This document shows, one piece after another, positions 7,309-14,726 of a stretch of DNA of 36,969 nucleotides; within the stretch, counting starts at the first letter, position 1, and the number at the start of each line of letters is the position of its first letter. This stretch comes from Flavobacterium sp. UGB4466 (GTDB lineage: Bacteria; Bacteroidota; Bacteroidia; Flavobacteriales; Flavobacteriaceae), in contig NZ_CAGKLC010000046.1 of assembly GCF_903469665.1 (NCBI RefSeq), forward strand, positions 1-36,969, read 5' to 3'. The notes beneath the pieces are model-generated. The model ran no database searches. It worked only from the letters and a program-made list of their open reading frames with translations, and was not told where the DNA came from. The position numbers were made by a program, and so were the translations under genes.

Positions 7309-7345
7309 ATCTTAGAAATTAAAGTATATATTTTTTTTTCAATTG

Positions 7346-7383
7346 AAGGCTCAGTTTTTTTAGTAAAGCTGGGTCTTTTTTTC
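7346..7383 (+). terminator. Rho-independent terminator after hemL
   Basis: Stem GGCTCAG (7348-7354) pairs with CTGGGTC (7369-7375) including two G-T wobbles, extended by A-T pairs, and is followed by a run of T to 7382. Confidence 0.75.
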
Positions 7384-7388
7384 ATTGT

Positions 7389-7439
7389 AGTTTTCATTTT
7401 AGTTTTCAGTCGCAGTTTTCAGTCGCAGTTTTCAGTCGC
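7389..7439. repeat. Three perfect copies of a 13-bp unit plus a partial copy
   Basis: AGTTTTCAGTCGC occurs at 7401-7413, 7414-7426 and 7427-7439, preceded by a divergent AGTTTTCATTTT (7389-7400). The same core appears on the minus strand at 179-204, immediately after another gene. Confidence 0.85.
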
Positions 7440-7545
7440 AGTTTACACTATCCAGTCTCATTTTTACAATTTAAATTCTAAAATCAGTAAGTAGTTAATG
7501 AAAAGTTAATAAATGGGTTTTCCGTCGTATATTCAGGATAAAAAT

Positions 7546-7553
7546 TATTTTTG
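7546..7553 (+). promoter_or_regulatory. -7 box of the metalloprotease promoter
   Basis: TATTTTTG fits TAnnTTTG and lies 31 nt before the ATG at 7584. No TTG is present at the -33 distance, so the promoter may be weak or activator-dependent. Confidence 0.4.
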
Positions 7554-7583
7554 TTTATTAAATAACCATTAAACCTGCAGTAA

Positions 7584-10058
7584 ATGAAGAAATTTCTCAT
7601 TTTAACTACAATAGCGGCATTTGTGCTATTTCCCACTTCTCAATTTGCACAATCAAATAAGAAAAAATCTAAAAAAGACGAATCGGCAGCTGCCTCGCCG
7701 GAGAAAAAACCGGAGTCAGCAATTAAAGACTATAGTAAAGTAATCACCAAAGACGCTATCTCAGATGACGGACTTTTTAAAGTGCACAAAGTCGATAAAA
7801 AATACTATTTTGAGATTCCGAATAAATACCTGAACAAAGACATGCTTTTAGTAAGCCGATTGTCAAAACTGCCTTCTAATTTGGGTGGCGGTTATGTGAA
7901 TGCAGGATCGGAAACTAATGAGCAATTAATTGTTTGGCAGCGTTTTCAGGATAAAATTCTGATCAAATCAAAATCATACAATGCGGTAGCCAATGATAGT
8001 TTACCGATTAGTATTTCGGTAAAATCAAATAACTATGAACCTACTTTATTTGCATTTGATATTGTAGCTTTTAGTAAAGATTCGGCCAACACTGTTGTGG
8101 ATGTTACCAAATTTTACAGTACTGATGTTAAGGCTATCAGCGGAATATCGGCAGAAATGCGTGAAATGTATAAAGTAAAAGGGCTTGATGATTCGAGAAG
8201 TTTTATTAATACCATCAAGAGTTTTCCGATGAATATCGAGGTCATTCAGGATATGACCTATAATGCTTCAAAGCCATCGATGCTGGAAGATACAGAATCG
8301 ATTAGTATTCAGATGAACCAGTCGATGATTTTATTGCCTGAAGTGCCAATGAAGCCTAGGCTAGCAGATCCAAGAGTTGGTTGGTTTACCGTAAGTCAGT
8401 ACGATTATGGAAGTAATGAATTAAAATCAGATCTTAAAACCTATATTCGTCGTTGGAGATTGGAACCAAAAGATCCGGAAGCCTATGCAAGAGGAGAGCT
8501 AGTTGAACCGGTAAAACCTATCGTTTACTATTTGGATCCTGCGACTCCCGAAAAACTGCGCAAGTATATCAAACAAGGAATAGAAGAATGGCAAAAGCCT
8601 TTTGAAACAGCAGGATTTAAGAATGCAATTATCGCAAAAGATGCTCCGACAAAAGAAGAAGATCCTGATTTTAGTCCGGAAGATGTTCGATATTCTGTTG
8701 TTCGTTATGTTGCAAGTACCACGCGGAATGCAGTTGGTCCGAGTGTTTCAGATCCAAGAAGCGGTGAAATAATCGAAAGCGATGTGATTTGGTATCACAA
8801 TCATTTACGTTCCTACAGAAACCGATATTTACTAGAAACCGGAGCAGCAAACCCATCAGCCAGAACTTTACAAACCGGCGACGAAGAAATGGGAGAGATG
8901 ATGCGTATGGTAATCGCTCACGAAGTGGGTCATGCTTTAGGTTTTCCGCATAATATGGGCGCAAGCTGTGCCTATGACGTAGAAAGTTACCGAAATGGTG
9001 ATTTTACCCAACAAAACGGAATTTCTGCCAGTATAATGGACTATGCGAGATACAATTATATCGCGCAGCCGGGAGATAAAAATATTCGTTTTATTCGTAA
9101 AATGGGGGCTTACGATCACTATGCTTTAAACTGGGGATACAGAGTGATTCCAAATGCAAAATCTCCTCAGGACGAAAAAGCAACTCTGGACAAATGGATT
9201 TTGGACAAAGCCGGAAATCCTTTGTATAAATTTGGAAAACAAAGTAGTGCTTTTGACCCTACTTCGCAAACCGAAGATATTGGAAATAATTCAATGAAAG
9301 CAAGTACTTATGGACTTAAAAATCTGGAATATGTTGCTGCGCATTTAAATGAATGGACCAGTAACGTGACCAATAATTATGAAGATCTGGACGAATTGTA
9401 TAAAGAAATGTTAGATGTTTGGAGCCGATATGTAGGTCATGTGGTGACGAATGTTGGCGGAGTTTATGAAAATACTAAAAATCCAAATCAGGCAGGAAGT
9501 GTTTATGAGGTAGTACCGAAAGCGAAACAAATTGAGGCAATGAACTGGCTTCAAACCAATGCTTTTGCATCACCAACATGGATCGTAAATGTAACAACTT
9601 TAAAGAATACGGATTTTGCAGGTTATGCAGAGAAATTCAGAAGCTTACAGGTGAGACAGCTAAATAGTTTGCTTAGTATTGGACGTATCGGCAGATTGGT
9701 TGATAATGAAATTCTTGGAGCAGACACTTACAAAGCACTGGATTTATTAAGAGATACACGAAAAGGAATCTGGAAAGAGGCCGCAACACCAGGAAATGTT
9801 ACGATTTATAGAAGAAACCTGCAACGCGGCTATATGGATCGAATGGGAGCCTTAATGACAGAAGAAATCAAGCCATCTGACAGATCAACGGTGTATTATA
9901 ATGTGGGACAATCTGATGTCAGAGCCCTGGTTCGAGGAGAATTGAATGCATTAAGAAGTATACTTTTGGCAGCAAAAGCAAGACCTGTAAATGCAGAAAC
10001 CAAATACCATTACGAGGATTGTATTAAGAGAATTGACTTAATTCTTAATCCGAAATAA
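7584..10058 (+). CDS. Secreted zinc-dependent metalloprotease (DUF5117/DUF5118/DUF4953 type)
   Basis: A large exported protein of 824 residues. The signal peptide is MKKFLILTTIAAFVLFPTSQ ending near FAQS, followed by a Lys/Ser/Glu-rich linker (about 24-45). The order matches the Bacteroidota family with DUF5118, DUF5117 and a C-terminal metzincin-like DUF4953 unit: an N-terminal region beginning near KYYFEIPNKYLNKDMLLVSR, a middle beta-rich part, and the zinc site AHEVGHALGFPHNMG. That is HExxHxxGxxH with His446, Glu447, His450 and His456; SIMDYARYNYIAQPGD downstream supplies the Met-turn. Peptidase activity on extracellular or periplasmic protein is inferred from the complete site. The gene stands alone between a -7 box and a strong bidirectional terminator. 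Confidence 0.93.
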   Translation: MKKFLILTTIAAFVLFPTSQFAQSNKKKSKKDESAAASPEKKPESAIKDYSKVITKDAISDDGLFKVHKVDKKYYFEIPNKYLNKDMLLVSRLSKLPSNLGGGYVNAGSETNEQLIVWQRFQDKILIKSKSYNAVANDSLPISISVKSNNYEPTLFAFDIVAFSKDSANTVVDVTKFYSTDVKAISGISAEMREMYKVKGLDDSRSFINTIKSFPMNIEVIQDMTYNASKPSMLEDTESISIQMNQSMILLPEVPMKPRLADPRVGWFTVSQYDYGSNELKSDLKTYIRRWRLEPKDPEAYARGELVEPVKPIVYYLDPATPEKLRKYIKQGIEEWQKPFETAGFKNAIIAKDAPTKEEDPDFSPEDVRYSVVRYVASTTRNAVGPSVSDPRSGEIIESDVIWYHNHLRSYRNRYLLETGAANPSARTLQTGDEEMGEMMRMVIAHEVGHALGFPHNMGASCAYDVESYRNGDFTQQNGISASIMDYARYNYIAQPGDKNIRFIRKMGAYDHYALNWGYRVIPNAKSPQDEKATLDKWILDKAGNPLYKFGKQSSAFDPTSQTEDIGNNSMKASTYGLKNLEYVAAHLNEWTSNVTNNYEDLDELYKEMLDVWSRYVGHVVTNVGGVYENTKNPNQAGSVYEVVPKAKQIEAMNWLQTNAFASPTWIVNVTTLKNTDFAGYAEKFRSLQVRQLNSLLSIGRIGRLVDNEILGADTYKALDLLRDTRKGIWKEAATPGNVTIYRRNLQRGYMDRMGALMTEEIKPSDRSTVYYNVGQSDVRALVRGELNALRSILLAAKARPVNAETKYHYEDCIKRIDLILNPK

Positions 10059-10066
10059 GAACTTAT

Positions 10067-10097
10067 AAAAAAAGAGGCTTAAAAGCCTCTTTTTTTA
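10067..10097. terminator. Bidirectional terminator between convergent genes
   Basis: AAAAAAGAGGCTT and AAGCCTCTTTTTTT form a GC-centred hairpin (core GAGGC/GCCTC, loop TTAAAA) with A and T runs on both sides. It can serve the metalloprotease gene and the convergent gene at 10107. Confidence 0.85.
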
Positions 10098-10106
10098 TGA
10101 ATGATA

Positions 10107-10544
10107 CTAGTTATTTCCTTTTTTGTATTCTCTCGCTTTCTCTTTTGCTTTTTCTTTTTTTTCGTTCTGTAAAGCGGTCCATTTTTTGTATTGGTCCTCA
10201 TTCAGTATCGATTTCATTTTGGCATCGTTAGCTGTTTTTTCATCCATTATTTGTTTTTTAAAAGCAGCCTTTTCTTCTGTTGTTGGCTTTGTACCACTGT
10301 CTTTTCTGTTTTTACGGTCTTCTCTAAATTTTTCAGCGTTAGCACTTCTGTCAGCCAGAAGCTGTTTTATCTGAGTTTGCTGATTGGCATCTAAATTTAG
10401 TTCAGAAGTAAGTTTCTTTAACTGTCTGTCATTGCGTTGTTCCGGAGTTAGTCGCTCTCTTTGTGGTTGAACAGACTGATCCGCTTCTTGTGCAAAACTC
10501 GTTATTCCAACGAATAAGAAAGCTGCAATAATTAATTTTTTCAT
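10107..10544 (-). CDS. Small Spy/CpxP-like periplasmic protein
   Basis: A 145-residue exported protein: signal peptide MKKLIIAAFLFVGITSFAQ, then a highly charged, helix-forming chain without aromatic core residues. RLTPEQRNDRQLKKLTSEL and LDANQQTQIKQLLADRS resemble the LTPEQ and LTxEQ repeats of Spy/CpxP-like proteins (LTxxQ family), and a second such turn appears as ILNEDQYKKWTAL. Bacteroidota have many such small proteins annotated only as hypothetical or DUF4890. A chaperone-like or envelope-stress role follows from family resemblance only. The tail is Lys/Glu-rich (EKKEKAKEKAREYKKG). A minus-strand TAGTTTTG at 10639-10632 may be its -7 box. Confidence 0.75.
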   Translation of the reverse strand: MKKLIIAAFLFVGITSFAQEADQSVQPQRERLTPEQRNDRQLKKLTSELNLDANQQTQIKQLLADRSANAEKFREDRKNRKDSGTKPTTEEKAAFKKQIMDEKTANDAKMKSILNEDQYKKWTALQNEKKEKAKEKAREYKKGNN

Positions 10545-10631
10545 GAGGTACGTTTTTTAATTGTTTATAGCATTTAGACTTTAGCGGATGAAAGAGGTTT
10601 AACGAGATTGTCGTAATTATAGTTTATTTAA

Positions 10632-10639
10632 CAAAACTA
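10632..10639 (-). promoter_or_regulatory. Possible -7 box for the Spy-like gene
   Basis: On the minus strand 10639-10632 reads TAGTTTTG, a TAnnTTTG match about 88 nt before the ATG at 10544. No TTG is found at the -33 spacing. Confidence 0.3.
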
Positions 10640-10733
10640 GCCGTGAAAAAGGTTTACGGCTTGGTCTTTAGTGTTTTAATAATGGTTTTGTCAGTCTATG
10701 TTTTTTATCATGTTTTTATAAGAAAAGGTTAAT

Positions 10734-10741
10734 TAAATTTG
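10734..10741 (+). promoter_or_regulatory. -7 box ahead of the DUF4274-like gene
   Basis: TAAATTTG fits TAnnTTTG and lies 45 nt before the ATG at 10786. The -33 region has only a TGTTTT, not TTG. Confidence 0.4.
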
Positions 10742-10785
10742 TTTTCATAATAGAAAGAAGAGACACTTATCATCAAAATCAAAAA

Positions 10786-11709
10786 ATGGAAGAATTATTT
10801 AGCAAAAAAAATAAAAACCGGGTTTTAAAAGCGGTAAACGGAGAGATGTCCTATCAGAAGTTAACTGCAGCAGAATTACATCAGTTTGTCCAAAACTGGA
10901 ATTATGATGATGGAATCGAACCTTTTGAGTGGATTGTCAAACAAAAAACACTTGATAAGGGAACAGTTGTTTGTTTGTATTGGCTGCTGCAGCCTGATTA
11001 TTTTTGCAGGTTTAAAAGTGAAGATGAGGCAAGAGAAGATTTGTATTTTGAGCAATATAAATTGTTGAAAGAAATTGAGGAAAGATATGTTAACGGTTTT
11101 TATCAGGACGAGAATTTTTCCTTTGATCCCAAAGAAAGTTTTGTGGATGAAAATTCCAATCTCGAAGGTATTCCGTCTGAAATGTTGACTAAGACAAAAG
11201 GAATAGCTTTCGAACGACAGGATATTGAATTTGCTTTTTTAAGAAATCCGAACGAAAAAGAGCTGAAAACGATCGCCAGCCGTATAGCAGATGCTATAAA
11301 GATTATTCAGCTTTCAAATCCGGACTTTGTTTATGACGATACAGATAGGGCAGTAAACGCCATTGTTGAAAGTGTCGAATATTGGAAAAACAATGAACCA
11401 GGGAAGGTCAAAATTAAAAATTTGTCTTATTTATGGATGGATTGTATGCATAAAAAGCACAATTGGGAGTGGATTGTCTGGGATTGGGAAACCGGAAATA
11501 ATCTGGGCGTCACCAATAGTACAAAAGAGTTGACCTGTTTGGCAGATACGATTATCAATCATACCATAGACGGATTTCAACCTGCTTCGATCATTTCTGA
11601 TTTGTACAAAGAGATGAAGGGAGTAAATAATTTTTATGATCTAAAGAGAGATCCTTACAGCGGAATCGGATTATTGTTTAGCACCGATCATTTGAAGTTT
11701 AGAGGATAA
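10786..11709 (+). CDS. DUF4274-like protein
   Basis: A soluble 307-residue protein without signal peptide or membrane segment. The N-terminal third, LHQFVQNWNYDDGIEPFEWI followed by a segment ending CLYWLLQPDYF (about 31-72), resembles DUF4274, whose members carry a YNWDDG-like motif followed by a hydrophobic leucine/tryptophan helix. The C-terminal part is Trp-rich (KKHNWEWIVWDWETGNNLG) and may be a second domain. No enzyme motif is apparent, and DUF4274 has no settled function. It is followed after 78 nt by an unknown gene in the same direction, perhaps co-transcribed. Family call is moderate; function is unknown. Confidence 0.65.
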   Translation: MEELFSKKNKNRVLKAVNGEMSYQKLTAAELHQFVQNWNYDDGIEPFEWIVKQKTLDKGTVVCLYWLLQPDYFCRFKSEDEAREDLYFEQYKLLKEIEERYVNGFYQDENFSFDPKESFVDENSNLEGIPSEMLTKTKGIAFERQDIEFAFLRNPNEKELKTIASRIADAIKIIQLSNPDFVYDDTDRAVNAIVESVEYWKNNEPGKVKIKNLSYLWMDCMHKKHNWEWIVWDWETGNNLGVTNSTKELTCLADTIINHTIDGFQPASIISDLYKEMKGVNNFYDLKRDPYSGIGLLFSTDHLKFRG

Positions 11710-11787
11710 CAAGCAGGAAGGATTTTTTTGCTAAAAAAGAGAGACGAAGAGATCGTTTGGTTTTTCAAAGGGTAACATTTTACACGT

Positions 11788-12204
11788 ATGGGATTAAGAA
11801 AAATTACAGTTGAAGAGAATGTTTATTGGTACAAAAGCGTTACTAAGTATGCACTTGATACAGAAGCGGCAACATTTGAAATAACGATATTCCTGGAAGG
11901 TCATAAACAAACTCCATTGAAAATCAGTTTTGTTACATGGGAAGATTTGTATGCTGGAAACCCTTTAAATACTGGAGTAGTGTTAGCCAGAGTATCTGAT
12001 AAAGAAACCGAAAGCGTCAATTTAAACCGGCCAAAATATATCAGAGAATGCATTTTATACGGATTGAAAAAGGCATGGAATGGTGGCAATAAAGTTGCAG
12101 TGATGGATGGTTTGGAGATCCTTAAAAGTTTAGGTTATGATGTTTCCTGTCTTTGCCCAAAAGACGGATTGGTTGTTGCACATGGAAAAGAATATTTAAA
12201 GTAA
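11788..12204 (+). CDS. Protein of unknown function, possibly shortened at its C-terminus
   Basis: An unrecognised 138-residue cytoplasmic protein starting MGLRKITVEENVYWYKSVTK. The sequence looks like a compact alpha/beta domain: strands around ATFEITIFLEG and TPLKISFVTWED, then a helical end with IRECILYGLKKAWNG and MDGLEILKSLGYDVSCL. After the TAA at 12202 the same frame stays open for 26 more codons to TAG (12283), with protein-like content (SEVTSEELFNLVEQEVKNLK). The stop may therefore be a recent nonsense mutation. It sits between the DUF4274-like gene and a dehydrogenase gene, all rightward. No function is proposed. Confidence 0.6.
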   Translation: MGLRKITVEENVYWYKSVTKYALDTEAATFEITIFLEGHKQTPLKISFVTWEDLYAGNPLNTGVVLARVSDKETESVNLNRPKYIRECILYGLKKAWNGGNKVAVMDGLEILKSLGYDVSCLCPKDGLVVAHGKEYLK

Positions 12205-12293
12205 GTTGATTTTTCAGGATCAGAAGTTACTTCAGAAGAATTGTTTAATTTAGTAGAACAGGAAGTTAAAAATCTCAAAAAATAGTAATCAAG

Positions 12294-13319
12294 ATGAGTT
12301 TAAAGGATACAGTAAATACAAATAAAATAGCTTTTTTTTCAACGCAGCCTTACGATAAAACCTTCTTTAATAAATACAATGATTCGTTTGGTTTTGAATT
12401 GGATTTCTTTGAAACACAATTAAATCCTCAAACGGCTGCATTGATTGAAAAAGCATTGATTGTTTGTGTTTTTGTGAATGATATTGTCAATGAAGCAGTA
12501 TTGAAACAATTGGCTGAAAAAGGAGTGAAGATTATTGCCTTGCGTTGTGCGGGTTTTAATAATGTTGATTTGGATGCTGCTAAAAAGTACAATTTAAAAG
12601 TTTGCCGCGTTCCAGCTTATTCGCCTCAGGCTGTTGCGGAGCATGCAATGGCAATGATTTTAACGTTGAACAGAAAAACACATAAAGCTTACAATAGAGT
12701 TAGGGAACAAAATTTTTCACTAAATGGTTTATTAGGATTCGATTTGTTTGGGAAGACTGTCGGAATCATTGGAACAGGGAATATTGGAAAAGCTTTTGCA
12801 AAGATTGCGATAGGATTTGGCTGTAAAGTTCTGGCATATGATATCGTGACAAGCACAGAAATGGAAAAAGACGGCGTTCGGTTTGTTTCGTTGGAAGAAA
12901 TCTTTACGTCCAGTGATATAATCTCCTTACACTGTCCTTTAAACGATCAGACGAAACATATTGTTAACAAGGAGTCTATTATTTTAATGAAAGACAGCGT
13001 GATGATCATCAATACCAGCCGTGGAGCTTTGATTGAAACAGCGGCTGTTATCGAAGGTTTGAAAGAAGGTAAAATAGGCTATTTAGGAATTGATGTTTAC
13101 GAACAGGAGGAGAAATTGTTCTTTAGGGATCTTTCGGCTGATATTATTCAGGACGATGCGATTCAGCGTTTAATGAGTTTTCCAAATGTATTGGTGACGG
13201 CACATCAGGCCTTTTTTACGAATGAGGCTTTAACGCAGATCGCCTTGGTGACTTTTAACAATATCAAGTCTTTACTGGATCAGAATGATATTGAAAATAA
13301 AGCAGCTTTGTTAGTTTAA
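12294..13319 (+). CDS. D-2-hydroxyacid dehydrogenase (D-lactate dehydrogenase-like)
   Basis: An NAD-dependent dehydrogenase of 341 residues that reversibly reduces a 2-keto acid, most likely pyruvate to D-lactate, in the cytoplasm. The Rossmann motif is GIIGTGNIGKAFAKIA (GTGNIG at 160-165). Catalytic positions are Arg243 in NTSRGALIE, Glu270 in GIDVYEQEE and His304 in TAHQAF. The spacing and the DVYEQEEKLFFRD loop match the D-LDH branch better than phosphoglycerate dehydrogenases, which lack this loop; a regulatory ACT domain is absent. The gene starts at ATG 12294, 8 nt after the end of the open extension of the unknown gene. A perfect hairpin follows the stop. Confidence 0.9.
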   Translation: MSLKDTVNTNKIAFFSTQPYDKTFFNKYNDSFGFELDFFETQLNPQTAALIEKALIVCVFVNDIVNEAVLKQLAEKGVKIIALRCAGFNNVDLDAAKKYNLKVCRVPAYSPQAVAEHAMAMILTLNRKTHKAYNRVREQNFSLNGLLGFDLFGKTVGIIGTGNIGKAFAKIAIGFGCKVLAYDIVTSTEMEKDGVRFVSLEEIFTSSDIISLHCPLNDQTKHIVNKESIILMKDSVMIINTSRGALIETAAVIEGLKEGKIGYLGIDVYEQEEKLFFRDLSADIIQDDAIQRLMSFPNVLVTAHQAFFTNEALTQIALVTFNNIKSLLDQNDIENKAALLV

Positions 13320-13331
13320 ATGGAATCACAA

Positions 13332-13360
13332 ACCCGACAGTTTTTTTAAACCTGTCGGGT
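13332..13360 (+). terminator. Palindrome of the CCCGACAG family after the dehydrogenase gene
   Basis: ACCCGACAG (13332-13340) pairs perfectly with CTGTCGGGT (13352-13360) across an 11-nt loop. There is no T-run after it, so termination would be weak. It is the first of three related hairpins within 1.4 kb. Confidence 0.55.
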
Positions 13361-13398
13361 ATAAAAACAGAATCGTAAAAATTAAAAAAAGAGAAAAT

Positions 13399-14001
13399 AT
13401 GAAAAGAAAAATTTTAATGGCATTTGTAATTTTAGGAATGATTTCGTGTCAGAATAAAGAAAAAACAGAAAAAGAAAATGTTGTGGAGGCCATTGCAACT
13501 GACACCATAACAAAAACAGCAACCGGAACAGCAGCTGTGAGTGAGGCTCCTGTAAAAGACGATAAAACGGTAGAGTTAATCAGAAAGCAGCTTCTGGTAT
13601 TGCTGAAGAAAGATTTGCCAGCACTGACAAAAGAGGATAGGTTTTTTTATTATGATGCATTTGATTTAAATAATGATCAGAAAGAGGAGTATTTTGTAGG
13701 TTTCTCTAATTCCTATTTTTGTGGAAGTGGTGGCTGCTCAGGATATATTTTAAATAATGACGGAAGTCTGATTAATTCTTTTACGGTAACTGATTTTCCA
13801 ATTTATGTAACCACTTCAGTATCTGAAAAATTCTATAATCTAATAGCAGTAAGTGGAGGGAAATTTCATCTTCTAAAACTGAAAAACGGAAAATATCCGT
13901 CAAATCCATCTGTTCAGGAAGTTGTCAAAGAGGAGGCTTCAAGAGAAAGTGCAAAGGTTTTAGATATTGATGGAAAGAAGTTGGAGAAGTACTCGTTTTA
14001 A
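13399..14001 (+). CDS. Lipoprotein of unknown function
   Basis: A 200-residue predicted lipoprotein: MKRKILMAFVILGMISCQ with Cys16 in the lipobox. A Thr/Lys/Glu-rich linker runs to about residue 55. The folded part contains DAFDLNNDQKEEYFVGFSN, resembling an FG-GAP or EF-hand-like Asp-rich loop, then YFCGSGGCSGYILNNDGS, where two cysteines could form a disulfide, and a strand-rich end. Bacteroidota carry such lipoproteins widely without assigned role. It stands between two members of the CCCGACAG hairpin family and so is probably a single-gene transcript. I see nothing that links it to the dehydrogenase upstream. Confidence 0.75.
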   Translation: MKRKILMAFVILGMISCQNKEKTEKENVVEAIATDTITKTATGTAAVSEAPVKDDKTVELIRKQLLVLLKKDLPALTKEDRFFYYDAFDLNNDQKEEYFVGFSNSYFCGSGGCSGYILNNDGSLINSFTVTDFPIYVTTSVSEKFYNLIAVSGGKFHLLKLKNGKYPSNPSVQEVVKEEASRESAKVLDIDGKKLEKYSF

Positions 14002-14006
14002 AAAGC

Positions 14007-14048
14007 AAACGCGACAGGTTTTAGGAAACCTGTCGCGTTTACTTTTTT
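14007..14048. terminator. Long perfect hairpin between convergent genes
   Basis: AAACGCGACAGGTTT (14007-14021) pairs over all 15 bp with AAACCTGTCGCGTTT (14026-14040); ACTTTTTTC follows. Compared with the hairpin at 14630 it has G for C in the left arm and C for G in the right arm, so the stem is kept. Confidence 0.85.
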
Positions 14049-14060
14049 CAAAAACGTATT

Positions 14061-14366
14061 TTATTTTTTTAAGATTTTAGGCAACGTTTTGGGATTTTGG
14101 CGATTGTCCCAAAAGGCCATTACAATTAATTCTTTAGGAGTTAATTTATAGAAAATATTATAGTGTCCTAATGTTGAGGTGTGTATGTCAGGAAAATTTG
14201 TTTTAACGTAGATTTCAGGATTGAGAATTAAAAACTGAACTCTTTGTGCAATTTCAGCAATTAACTTTTTAGGGTAAACAGATGATTTATTTCTTTTAGT
14301 CCAGTAAATCAATATTTTTCTTCTCTGTAAAACAGCAGTTTTAGTCTAGACTACTTTGACAGCCAT
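14061..14366 (-). pseudogene. RelE/ParE-type toxin gene interrupted by an amber codon
   Basis: Reading leftward from ATG 14366, the frame is MAVKVV, TAG (14348-14346), then TKTAVLQRRKILIYWTKRNK and on to KNPKTLPKILKK-like sequence ending at 14061, 101 codons plus stop. ParE/RelE toxins of Bacteroidota open with a strand of the form xVVWTKTA, so the TAG stands where a Trp (TGG) is expected. The rest is intact, including HYNIFYKL and VMAFWDNRQNPKTL typical of the family C-terminus. The start overlaps the last codons of the antitoxin gene, the normal arrangement. A TTG at 14312 could only start an 83-residue product lacking the first strand and helix. The toxin, an inhibitor of gyrase or translation depending on subfamily, is probably inactive. 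Confidence 0.8.
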
Positions 14367-14590
14367 TCTAAATCTTCTTTGTCTAAATCCTCCTGAGAAG
14401 TAACTCTTCCATATTTTATGTCTTCCTCACTTTCATTAAGAACGTCTATCCCATATTGCTCTAATTGATACGTTTTAGAAATGTCGGTATTTTTTAAAAG
14501 GCTTCTGATTTTTTCAAGTAAAGTGATATCCTCAATGTTTTTGAGTCTGTCAAATATTTCTAATTTTAGTTCCAGTGTTCCCATCGTCAT
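14351..14590 (-). CDS. Antitoxin of a ParE/RelE-type pair
   Basis: A 79-residue acidic, helical protein with no signal peptide. The N-terminal half (LELKLEIFDRLKNIEDITLL) suits the DNA-binding or dimer part, and the acidic C-terminal half (NESEEDIKYGRVTSQEDLDK, then EDLEWLSK) resembles the toxin-wrapping tail of addiction-module antitoxins. Start is ATG 14590 or, two codons in, ATG 14584. Its last 16 nt overlap the toxin reading frame. It would neutralise the toxin and repress the operon, but the toxin frame carries an amber codon, so this gene may be a remnant or may act on related toxins elsewhere. Confidence 0.75.
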   Translation of the reverse strand: MTMGTLELKLEIFDRLKNIEDITLLEKIRSLLKNTDISKTYQLEQYGIDVLNESEEDIKYGRVTSQEDLDKEDLEWLSK

Positions 14591-14624
14591 TAGTTTTGAA
14601 TATCAAAGTTATACAAAATATACT

Positions 14625-14661
14625 AAAAAAAACCCGACAGGTTTTCAAACCTGTCGGGTTT
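14625..14661 (-). terminator. Terminator of lysS, CCCGACAG family
   Basis: AAACCCGACAGGTTT (14630-14644) pairs perfectly over 15 bp with AAACCTGTCGGGTTT (14647-14661); some loop-closing pairs must open. Read leftward it is followed by five further T (complement of 14629-14625), suiting termination of lysS. Confidence 0.8.
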
Positions 14662-14726
14662 AAATATTAAAATAGTAAGGGGGTATTTTAGAATTATAAA
14701 ACCCTAAAATTGACTTTTTTATAAAA

